In this document: positions 10,113 through 18,243 of the stretch, piece after piece
How positions within the stretch are numbered: the first letter of the stretch is position 1
Layout of the letters: every line of letters starts with the position of its first letter
From: Acetatifactor sp.
GTDB lineage: Bacteria > Bacillota > Clostridia > Lachnospirales > Lachnospiraceae
Direction: 5' to 3'
Assembly (NCBI GenBank): GCA_022511465.1
Contig: JAFLRM010000003.1
Span: forward strand, 62,001 to 126,000
DNA length: 64,000 bases
Notes under the pieces: model-generated
Databases searched by the model: none
What the model was told of the DNA's origin: nothing
Seen by the model: only the letters and a program-made list of their open reading frames with translations
Made by a program: the position numbers and the translations under genes

Positions 10113-11167
10113 TGGCATTGTACGTAGATATTGAAAAAAAGCTTGGCGACTTTATCATGCGTGTAAAATTTGAGGCGGCGGACGAGATCTTTGCCATCCT
10201 CGGAGCCTCCGGCTGCGGGAAGAGCATGACGTTAAAGTGTATCGCCGGGATTGAGCGTCCGGACAGAGGTCGGATCGTCCTCGATAGAAAAGTCCTTTTC
10301 GACTCGGAGAAGCATATTGATGTGCCGGTAAAAAAGAGAAAAGTAGGATATCTCTTTCAGGATTTTGCGCTCTTTCCCAACATGACTGTGCTTCAAAATA
10401 TCTGTTGTGGTATCAGGGGAAAGCGGGAGGAGCGCAGGAAGGCGGCTAAGGAATTTATAAAACGCTTCTATCTGGAGGGAGTGGAGGATCATTATCCGTG
10501 GCAACTCTCCGGGGGCCAGAAACAGAGGGTGGCCATGGCGAGGATGCTTGCGGCAGAGCCGGATATCCTCATGTTTGACGAGCCCTTCTCGGCGCTGGAC
10601 AATTATCTCAAATGGCAGCTGGAGCAGGAGATCATGGAGGTGCTTTCCCGATTTGGCAAAACGGCGCTATTTGTGTCCCACGACAGAAATGAGGTGTATC
10701 GGCTCACCGACCGCATCGCGGTGATGGAAGAGGGAAGCCTTGTGGACATAAAGGACAAGAAAAGCCTCTTTGCAGATCCGGGGTCTCTTGCGGCCACGCT
10801 TCTCACCGGCTGCAAGAATATTACCCTGATAGAAAGACAAGATGACGGCCGCTTCTATGCGGTGGACTGGGGCATTTTCTTAAAGTCGGACAGGAGCTTG
10901 GAAAAGATTAAATATGTAGGATTCCGCGCCCATTACTTTGAGCCGGTTGCAGAGACGGGGGCAGAGAATGTGGTGGAGTGCGAAGTCATGAAGGTCATCG
11001 AGGATACCTTCTCTATGATCGTACTCTTCCGGCAAAAACAGAATCCTCGGGAGGGCGACTGGTCGGCGCTTCGCTATGAGCTGCCCAAGGAAAAGTGGAA
11101 GCAATTGAAGGATAGGAAACTTTTTCTTAAACTTCCGGAAGATAAGCTGATACTTATGGAGAAATGA
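10112..11167 (+). CDS. modC: Molybdate ABC transporter ATP-binding protein ModC
   Basis: ATGA overlap with modB at 10110-10114; Walker A GASGCGKS, LSGGQKQRVAMARML, LMFDEP. The track start at 9857 is an upstream extension overlapping modB. Confidence 0.9.
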   Translation: MALYVDIEKKLGDFIMRVKFEAADEIFAILGASGCGKSMTLKCIAGIERPDRGRIVLDRKVLFDSEKHIDVPVKKRKVGYLFQDFALFPNMTVLQNICCGIRGKREERRKAAKEFIKRFYLEGVEDHYPWQLSGGQKQRVAMARMLAAEPDILMFDEPFSALDNYLKWQLEQEIMEVLSRFGKTALFVSHDRNEVYRLTDRIAVMEEGSLVDIKDKKSLFADPGSLAATLLTGCKNITLIERQDDGRFYAVDWGIFLKSDRSLEKIKYVGFRAHYFEPVAETGAENVVECEVMKVIEDTFSMIVLFRQKQNPREGDWSALRYELPKEKWKQLKDRKLFLKLPEDKLILMEK

Positions 11168-11174
11168 AAAATAT

Positions 11175-11426
11175 ATGAGGTCAACTAATGAATTAATTGA
11201 AAATATCGACCTACTTCATACAACTGAAATGGGCGTAGAGCGCATAAAAAGAAATTTATCCATTGAAGTTGATGATGTCGTACAATGGTGCAGAAAAAAG
11301 ATATTAAATGACGGTGCGATCATTGAAAGAAAAGGTAAAAATTGGTACGTATGTATAGATGATTTCATAATAACGGTGAATGCTCATAGTTATACAGTTA
11401 TCACAGCGCATAGATCAAAAAGATAA
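11175..11426 (+). CDS. DUF3781 family small protein
   Basis: LHTTEMGVERIKRNLSIEVDDVVQWCRKKI...NWYVCIDDFIITVNAHSYTVITAHR; 83 aa, more AT-rich than its neighbours. Confidence 0.7.
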   Translation: MRSTNELIENIDLLHTTEMGVERIKRNLSIEVDDVVQWCRKKILNDGAIIERKGKNWYVCIDDFIITVNAHSYTVITAHRSKR

Positions 11427-11527
11427 ACCATGTTTTACAATAAGAACACCTGACCAAATTATGATAAAATAAAAAACAGACAGGTAAAGGTAATGGCAAG
11501 AGAATGGAAATGGATGAGGAGAGTGCC

Positions 11528-12505
11528 ATGGTAGATGGAGTCGGCAGAACGATTGATTATCTTCGAATCTCCGTGACAGATAAATGCAATCTACGATGTC
11601 AGTATTGTATGCCGAAGGAAGGGATAAAACTGATGCCCCACGAGGCGCTTTTGACATTGGAAGAGATCACGAGAGTGTGCCATATTCTGGCAGAGATGGG
11701 AATTAAGAAAATACGCATCACCGGAGGGGAACCTCTGGTGCGCAAAAATATCGGAAAGTTGATCGCGGATATCCATGCGATCCCACAGATAGAGGATGTC
11801 GCCATCACCACCAACGGAGTCCTTTTTGCCCCCATGGCGGAGGAGCTTCATCGGGCGGGACTTGATAGAGTCAACTTGAGTTTAGACACCCGTGATGGGA
11901 AAAACTTTGCTCAGATCACGGGGAAGGATGAACTAGCCGCCGCGGAGCAGGCAATGGAGTCGGCACTGGAACAGGGTATGACGCTCAAGATCAACTGTGT
12001 TCCCTGCCGTCAGTTGAACGACGCAGATGTGGTGGCAGTGGCGCAGCTTGCCAAGGAGCGTCCGGTGGATGTGCGGTTTATTGAACTGATGCCCATAGGT
12101 TGTGGCGCATCGTTTGATGGCATCCCTTCGGAGGAAATCTTAAGACGGCTGGAGGCTGTCTTTGGCGAGGCGGAGGCGGTTGCGGAGAGACGAGGCAACG
12201 GGCCTGCAGAGTACTATAGCTTCGAGGGTTTTCAGGGGAAGATTGGTTTTATCAGCCCTCTGTCCCACAAGTTTTGCGACCGTTGCAACCGTGTCCGGCT
12301 CACGGCGGAGGGGCGCTTGAAGCTCTGTCTGCACTACGATCACGGGATCGATCTGCGGGAACTTTTGCGGGATGAGACGATGGACAACGAACATATTCGG
12401 GAGCGGATCATCAGAGCCGTGGCACAAAAACCTGAGGCCCATCATTTTGAGGGGCTGGATGATAAGGACGCGGACAAACGGAAGATGTATCAGATAGGAG
12501 GATGA
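11528..12505 (+). CDS. moaA: GTP 3',8-cyclase MoaA (radical SAM)
   Basis: ATG 11528 preceded by GAGGAG; DGVGRTIDYLRISVTDKCNLRCQYCMP (CxxxCxxC), ITGGEPLVR, C-terminal CDRCNRVRLTAEGRLKLCL. Confidence 0.95.
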   Translation: MVDGVGRTIDYLRISVTDKCNLRCQYCMPKEGIKLMPHEALLTLEEITRVCHILAEMGIKKIRITGGEPLVRKNIGKLIADIHAIPQIEDVAITTNGVLFAPMAEELHRAGLDRVNLSLDTRDGKNFAQITGKDELAAAEQAMESALEQGMTLKINCVPCRQLNDADVVAVAQLAKERPVDVRFIELMPIGCGASFDGIPSEEILRRLEAVFGEAEAVAERRGNGPAEYYSFEGFQGKIGFISPLSHKFCDRCNRVRLTAEGRLKLCLHYDHGIDLRELLRDETMDNEHIRERIIRAVAQKPEAHHFEGLDDKDADKRKMYQIGG

Positions 12506-12509
12506 ACAA

Positions 12510-13433
12510 ATGGGAATCGTGAGAGCGGTTTGCATCAGCGAAAAGAAGGGGACGGCCAAGCAGAATGTGGGAGAGTGCCGGCTGATAGAGAATTACGGTC
12601 TGGAGAAGGATGCCCACGCGGGGGACTGGCACAGACAGGTAAGTCTCTTGTCCTTCGATGAAGTGGAAAAATTCAGAGCCAGAGGAGCCAAGGTGGATGA
12701 CGGTGCCTTCGGCGAGAATCTCTTGGTGGAAGGTTTTGATTTTAAGACCTACCCTGTAGGAACACGCTTTGTCTGTAACGATGTAATCTTGGAGATCACC
12801 CAGATCGGAAAACAGTGCCACTCGGAGTGTGCGATCTTTCATCAGGTGGGAGACTGCATTATGCCCAGAGAGGGCGTGTTCGCCAAAGTGATACGAGGCG
12901 GTGTGATCAAGGTCGGAGATAAACTCGAACTGGCTCCTACGCGTTTTCGGGCCGCGGTGGTGACCGCCAGCGACAAGGGGGTAAAAGGGGAACGCGAGGA
13001 CCTGAGCGGTCCCGCCATTGAGGAAATGATAACAGGGAAGGGGTATCAGGTAGTGGAAAGCAAGATACTCCCTGACGACGAGGAGGTTTTGTATCGGGAA
13101 CTGGTGCGGTTTGCCGACGAAGTGAAGGTGGACGTGATCTTTACCACGGGAGGAACAGGATTATCCCCCAGAGACAACACACCAGAAGCCACACTTCGGG
13201 CGGCCACAAAGAACGTGCCCGGAATCGCGGAGGCCATTCGCGCTTACAGTCTCACCATCACCCCCCGGGCTATGCTCAGCCGGGCAGTCAGCGTGATGCG
13301 GGGACAGACGCTGATCATTAATCTGCCCGGGAGTCCCAAGGCGGTGCGGGAGAGTTTGGAATATATTCTGCCCTCTTTGGAGCACGGGATCCGGATCATG
13401 CAGGGGACGGATGGAGAATGTGCACAAAAATAA
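12510..13433 (+). CDS. MOSC domain-MogA/MoaB fusion protein
   Basis: N-terminal MOSC: LIENYGLEKDAHAGDWHRQVSLLS...FGENLLVEG...GKQCHSECAI. C-terminal MogA: AAVVTASDKGVKGEREDLSGPAI...IFTTGGTGLSPRDNTPEATL...LPGSPKAVRESL. Confidence 0.92.
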   Translation: MGIVRAVCISEKKGTAKQNVGECRLIENYGLEKDAHAGDWHRQVSLLSFDEVEKFRARGAKVDDGAFGENLLVEGFDFKTYPVGTRFVCNDVILEITQIGKQCHSECAIFHQVGDCIMPREGVFAKVIRGGVIKVGDKLELAPTRFRAAVVTASDKGVKGEREDLSGPAIEEMITGKGYQVVESKILPDDEEVLYRELVRFADEVKVDVIFTTGGTGLSPRDNTPEATLRAATKNVPGIAEAIRAYSLTITPRAMLSRAVSVMRGQTLIINLPGSPKAVRESLEYILPSLEHGIRIMQGTDGECAQK

Positions 13434-13453
13434 GATATTTTTTCTCAATTTCC

Positions 13454-13482
13454 TTGTAATTATTGTGCAAATAATTTACAAT
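13454..13482 (+). promoter_or_regulatory. Putative promoter/dyad upstream of the formate dehydrogenase genes
   Basis: TTGTAA (13454-13459), 17-nt spacer, TACAAT (13477-13482); same geometry as the moeA promoter. Confidence 0.5.
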
Positions 13483-13544
13483 ATAAATAGTCGGGCTGGT
13501 ATGGCGACAAATGAAAACGTATGTAAATGTATAGGAGGTTTTTC

Positions 13545-15377
13545 ATGCACTCAAAAAATGTGATTCACACGAACGAGGTGAATGAAAAGGTTACCAAATT
13601 TCTGGACAAATACGTCAAGCGCGTGAAAGCGTGTCCGCCGGGCGTATGTCCTATTTCCGTACAACTCTCTTTCCTGGAGAGTGCGAGGACGCAGACCTGC
13701 GGTAAGTGTGTGCCCTGCCGTGACGGTCTGGAGCAGGTGGAGAACATGATGCGCCAAATTCTGGACGGCAAGGCGGACATGGAGACCTTTGACAATATGG
13801 TGGCTTTGGCTCACATGATCCAGGATACCGCGGACTGTGCCATCGGCTATGAGGCGGCCAACATCGTGCTGCAGAGTGTGGAATTATTCCACGATGAGTA
13901 CATGAGTCACATCAAGGAGCACAGATGTCAGGCGGAGATTGGGCAGAAGGTTCCCTGCATCTCTTACTGTCCTGCCAACGTGGACATTCCGGGTTACATA
14001 GCTCTGATCGGGGAGCACCGCTACGCGGATGCCATTAACCTGATCCGGCACGACAATCCGTTTCCTACCTCCTGTGCTTTTATCTGTGAGCATCCCTGTG
14101 AGGAGAAGTGTAGGAGAGATCTTCTGGACAGTCCGGTCAACATTCGTGGCCTGAAAAAGTTTGCGGTGGATCAGATCGCGGCCGATCAGGTGAAGGTTCC
14201 CGAGTGCAACGTTTCCACCGGTAAGAAGATCGCCATCGTAGGCGGCGGCCCCTCCGGTCTTACCACGGCCTATTTCCTCTCCCTGATGGGACACAAGGTG
14301 GTAGTGTTTGAGGAGAGGGAGGCACTGGGCGGCATGCTGCGTTACGGCATCCCCAACTACAGATTACCCAAGGACAGACTGGATGAAGATATCAATGCGA
14401 TTCTTTCTACAGGAAATATTGAAGTGAGATACAACACCTGCGTCAGCAGGGATGTCACCATGGAAGAGCTTTTGGAGGAGTACAATGCCGTGTACATCGC
14501 CATCGGCGCACAGGTAGGAAAGCGAGTGAGCATAGAGGGTGTTAACAGCAACGGTGTGTTCAATGCAGTGGATATGCTGGGTGAGATCGGACGAGGCAAT
14601 ATCCCGGACTACACCGGCAAGCGTGTTATCGTCGTTGGCGGCGGCAACGTGGCTATGGACTGTGCAAGATCTGCGATCCGCTGCAACGCCGCAGAGGTCA
14701 CGGTAATCTATAGGAGACGCCAGATTGACATGACGGCACTTCCCACGGAGATTCAGGGTGCTATCGAGGAGGGTGTGGAACTTTTGACTTTGAACGCGCC
14801 CGTCAGCATCAAGGCAGATGAGAACGGCAATGTGAAAGCGTTTGTGGCTCAGCCTCAGATCATCAGCGTGTACAAGAATGGTCAGCCCTCCGTGACCCAA
14901 GCTAACAAGGACACTATAGAAATACCCTGTGAGATCGTGCTTTTGGCTATTGGTCAGGATATCGTGTCGGCGCCCTTTGAAAAGTATGGCGTAAATCCCA
15001 GAAGAAAGACCTTCGAGACCGAGCCGGATACCAGAATAAAGGGCTACGCGAAGGTGTTCGCGGGCGGCGACTGCGTGTTTGGACCTGCCACCGTGATCAA
15101 GGCCATCGCTGCCGGCAAGATTGCAGCGTTAAATATTGATGAGCATCTGGGATATCACCATAAATACAACGAAAATATTGAGATCCCCATTGCAAAGGAG
15201 AATGACAGAACCCATTACGGCCGCGTCCATCTTACGGATCGCTCCGCAAGAGAGAGGAAGAAGAACTTTGAGCCCATTGAGAACGGAATGAGCTATGACG
15301 AGGCGATGCAGGAGTGCAACAAGTGCCTGCGGTGTGACCACTTTGGCTGTGGTGTTGTGGAAGGAGGCAGAGCATAA
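13545..15377 (+). CDS. NAD(P)-dependent Fe-S flavoprotein: NuoF C-terminal-like 4Fe-4S domain fused to GltD-like FAD/NAD(P) oxidoreductase; likely FDH redox partner
   Basis: Start 13545 after TAGGAGG. N-terminus CPPGVCPISVQLSFLESARTQTCGKCVPCRDGLEQVENMM; GltD-like KIAIVGGGPSGLTTAYFLSLMGHKVVVFE, VIVVGGGNVAMDCARSAIR; C-terminal CNKCLRCDHFGCG. Overlaps the next gene's ATG. Confidence 0.85.
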   Translation: MHSKNVIHTNEVNEKVTKFLDKYVKRVKACPPGVCPISVQLSFLESARTQTCGKCVPCRDGLEQVENMMRQILDGKADMETFDNMVALAHMIQDTADCAIGYEAANIVLQSVELFHDEYMSHIKEHRCQAEIGQKVPCISYCPANVDIPGYIALIGEHRYADAINLIRHDNPFPTSCAFICEHPCEEKCRRDLLDSPVNIRGLKKFAVDQIAADQVKVPECNVSTGKKIAIVGGGPSGLTTAYFLSLMGHKVVVFEEREALGGMLRYGIPNYRLPKDRLDEDINAILSTGNIEVRYNTCVSRDVTMEELLEEYNAVYIAIGAQVGKRVSIEGVNSNGVFNAVDMLGEIGRGNIPDYTGKRVIVVGGGNVAMDCARSAIRCNAAEVTVIYRRRQIDMTALPTEIQGAIEEGVELLTLNAPVSIKADENGNVKAFVAQPQIISVYKNGQPSVTQANKDTIEIPCEIVLLAIGQDIVSAPFEKYGVNPRRKTFETEPDTRIKGYAKVFAGGDCVFGPATVIKAIAAGKIAALNIDEHLGYHHKYNENIEIPIAKENDRTHYGRVHLTDRSARERKKNFEPIENGMSYDEAMQECNKCLRCDHFGCGVVEGGRA

Positions 15378-18079
15378 TGGTTCAGATTACAATCGACGGA
15401 AAAGTGTTATCGGTGGATGAAGGGCTGACAATCTTGGAGGCCGCTGCGTCTGCCGACATCAATATCCCTACTCTCTGCTACCTGAAGGATGTCAATGAGA
15501 TTGGCGCCTGCAAGATGTGTGTGGTGGAGGTGGAAGGAAAAGACCATCTGGTCACCTCCTGCAACACGAAGGTTGCAGACGGCATGGTTGTTCAGACCAT
15601 GAGTGAGAGAGTGGTATCCAGCAGAAAGCAGGTTTTGAACATGCTTCTCGCCAACCATGACGTGAGATGCTTCTCCTGCTCTAAGTCCGGTGACTGTCGT
15701 CTTCAGGCGCTGTCCAACGAGTATGAGATCACAAAGTCTTGCTATGAGACTAATCCTCTGAAGCTGGAGGCGCGCAAGGATAATCCTTTCCTGACATACT
15801 ATCCGGATCTGTGCATTAACTGTCAGAGATGTGTAAGCACCTGTAACAAATTGGCCGGAAACGGTGTTATGCATAATGAGAAGATCGGCACGAGAACCCT
15901 GATCGATGCGCCCTTCGGCCCTGATTGGAAGTCCACCCAGTGCGAGTCCTGCGGAAATTGCGCCAACGCGTGTCCCACCGGTGCTCTGGTGGCGAAAAAC
16001 CATAAGGCATACCAGATCGGCAAGGTGGATAAGGTGCTCACTACCTGTCCTCACTGTGCGACAGGCTGTCAGTATTATCTGATCGTAAAGGACAACAAGA
16101 TCGTGGATGTGGAGCCGGCAGACGGGCCCTCCAACAAGAATCTGCTCTGCGTAAAGGGAAGATTTGGTTCTTTCAACTTTGTACATTCCCCGGAGCGGCT
16201 TAAGTATCCTCTGATCAAGAATAAGCAGACGGGCGAGTTTGAGAGAGCGACTTGGGATGAGGCGCTGGATCTGGTGGCTTCCAAGTTTAAAGAGATCAAG
16301 AAGCAGTACGGATCGGATGCGTTGGCCGGATTTGCCTGTTCCCGTTCCCCCAACGAGGACTGCTATATGCTCCAAAAGATGGTGCGCTGTGCTTTCGGCA
16401 CCAACAATGTGGATAACTGTGCGAGAGTGTGTCACTCCGCAACGGTGGCAGGTCTTGCCATGACGCTGGGCTCCGGCGCCATGACCAATCCGATCAGCGA
16501 TATCACAAACGATGTGGATGTGATTATGCTGGTGGGTTCCAACCCTGAGGAGGCGCATCCTGTGATCGGTATGCAGATCCGTCAGGCGGTGGAGAGAGGC
16601 ACGAGACTGATCGTGGTTGATCCGAGAGATATTGGGCTCTCTGAGAGGGCTGATATTCATTTGAAGATCAAACCCGGCACCAATGTTGCTTTCGCCAACG
16701 GTATGATGAATGTGATCATAAATGAAGGTCTTGCAGATCAGGAGTTTATCAAAGAGAGAACGGAAGGATTTGAGGAGTTAAAGGAGATTGTGAAGGAGTA
16801 CACGCCGGAGAAGGTGGCGGAGATCTGCCACATCGATCCGGATCATCTCCGCGAGGCAGCGTTAATGTATGCGAAAGCTCAAAAGGCTCCCATTATCTAC
16901 TGTCTCGGTGTGACCGAGCACTCCACCGGAACCGAGGGCGTTATGTCCATGTCAAATATGGCGATGCTGGTAGGGAAGCTCGGCCGTTCCGGCTGTGGTG
17001 TGAACCCTCTTCGAGGACAGAATAATGTGCAGGGGGCCTGTGATATGGGCGCCATGCCTGGTGACTTCCCCGGTTACCAGAAGGTGACCAACCCCGAGGT
17101 TGTTGCGAAATTCGAGCGTGCGTGGGGCGTTAAGCTCAGCAACAAACCAGGTGTTCACGCTACGGATGTGTTTGGTGCGGCGATTCGGAAAGAGATCCGT
17201 GGCCTCTTCATCTTTGGTGAGGATCCGGTGGTGACCGACGCGGACCAGAACCATATCAAGAAGGCATTGGAAAGTCTTGACTTTCTGGTGTTATCCGATC
17301 TGTTTATGACAGAGACCGCCCAGTATGCGGATGTGATCCTTCCGGGTACCAGCTATGCGGAGAAAGAGGGAACCTTCAGCAATACGGAGCGAAGGGTACA
17401 GAGAGTGAGAAAGGCAGTTACTGTGGAGGGTGAGATGCGGCTTGATACCGATATCTTCATCGACCTGATGAACCGCATGGGATACCCCCAGCCCCAGCTT
17501 ACCTCCGAGGAGATCATGGATGAGATTGCTTCCGTGACCCCGATCTTCGGCGGTATCAGTCACAGAAGACTGGATAAGGGCGTTTCCATCCAGTGGCCTT
17601 GTCCTGACAAGAAGCATCCCGGAACACCAATCCTGCATGTGGGCAAGTTCTCCAGAGGGCTTGGGTGGTTCTATCCGGCAGAGTACACGCCCAGCGCAGA
17701 ACTTCCGGATGACGAATATCCGCTGATCATGATGACGGGACGTATCCTGTACCACTACAACACCAGAGCTATGACAGGCAAGACTCCGGGTTTGATGGAG
17801 AGAGAGGGAAGTTCCTTCATTGAGATCAACACGGAGGATGCTGCAAGACTCGGTATCGAAAATGGTGAGAAGGTAAGAGCGACCTCACGAAGAGGTACGA
17901 TTGAGACCACAGCCAGAGTCAGCGAGAAGGTTTCTCCCGGCGAGACGTGGATGCCGTTCCACTTCCCGGATGGAAACGCCAATGTGTTGACCAACGCTGC
18001 GCTGGATAAATACGCGAGGATCCCGGAGTACAAGGTTTGTGCGATCCGGGTGGAGAAATTAGCTGTAGAAAGAGTTTGA
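15377..18079 (+). CDS. Formate dehydrogenase alpha subunit (molybdopterin oxidoreductase), Cys-type, with N-terminal 2Fe-2S/4Fe-4S region
   Basis: N-terminal ferredoxin-like LCYLKDVNEIGACKMCVVEVEG; CINCQRCVSTCNK; CESCGNCANACPTGAL; TCPHCATGCQYYLIVKDNKIVDVEP; NVDNCARVCHSATVAGLAMTLGSGAMTN (FdhF-like active-site region). Confidence 0.9.
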   Translation: MVQITIDGKVLSVDEGLTILEAAASADINIPTLCYLKDVNEIGACKMCVVEVEGKDHLVTSCNTKVADGMVVQTMSERVVSSRKQVLNMLLANHDVRCFSCSKSGDCRLQALSNEYEITKSCYETNPLKLEARKDNPFLTYYPDLCINCQRCVSTCNKLAGNGVMHNEKIGTRTLIDAPFGPDWKSTQCESCGNCANACPTGALVAKNHKAYQIGKVDKVLTTCPHCATGCQYYLIVKDNKIVDVEPADGPSNKNLLCVKGRFGSFNFVHSPERLKYPLIKNKQTGEFERATWDEALDLVASKFKEIKKQYGSDALAGFACSRSPNEDCYMLQKMVRCAFGTNNVDNCARVCHSATVAGLAMTLGSGAMTNPISDITNDVDVIMLVGSNPEEAHPVIGMQIRQAVERGTRLIVVDPRDIGLSERADIHLKIKPGTNVAFANGMMNVIINEGLADQEFIKERTEGFEELKEIVKEYTPEKVAEICHIDPDHLREAALMYAKAQKAPIIYCLGVTEHSTGTEGVMSMSNMAMLVGKLGRSGCGVNPLRGQNNVQGACDMGAMPGDFPGYQKVTNPEVVAKFERAWGVKLSNKPGVHATDVFGAAIRKEIRGLFIFGEDPVVTDADQNHIKKALESLDFLVLSDLFMTETAQYADVILPGTSYAEKEGTFSNTERRVQRVRKAVTVEGEMRLDTDIFIDLMNRMGYPQPQLTSEEIMDEIASVTPIFGGISHRRLDKGVSIQWPCPDKKHPGTPILHVGKFSRGLGWFYPAEYTPSAELPDDEYPLIMMTGRILYHYNTRAMTGKTPGLMEREGSSFIEINTEDAARLGIENGEKVRATSRRGTIETTARVSEKVSPGETWMPFHFPDGNANVLTNAALDKYARIPEYKVCAIRVEKLAVERV

Positions 18080-18109
18080 TCCTTTAAGAAAAAGAATAAT
18101 AAGTAAGAC

Positions 18110-18162
18110 AAAAGCTCCTTTTGCGGAAATCTTCCCGGTTTGCCGCAAAGGGAGCTTTTTAT
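18110..18162 (+). terminator. Intrinsic terminator after the FDH operon
   Basis: AAAAGCTCCTTTTGCGG ... CCGCAAAGGGAGCTTTTT inverted repeat with T run. Confidence 0.85.
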
Positions 18163-18243
18163 GAGTGTGAAGAAGCGTTTGACAGGCTGCAGTGTTCGGA
18201 GATAAAATAAGCCAAGAAAGAAAAGGAAAGGTAAAGAGGATAC

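Noticed and set aside
15407-16660. 417-aa minus-strand ORF antisense to the FDH alpha subunit
   Set aside because: Overlaps a clearly homologous gene; translation is low-complexity H/R/L-rich typical of antisense shadow frames.
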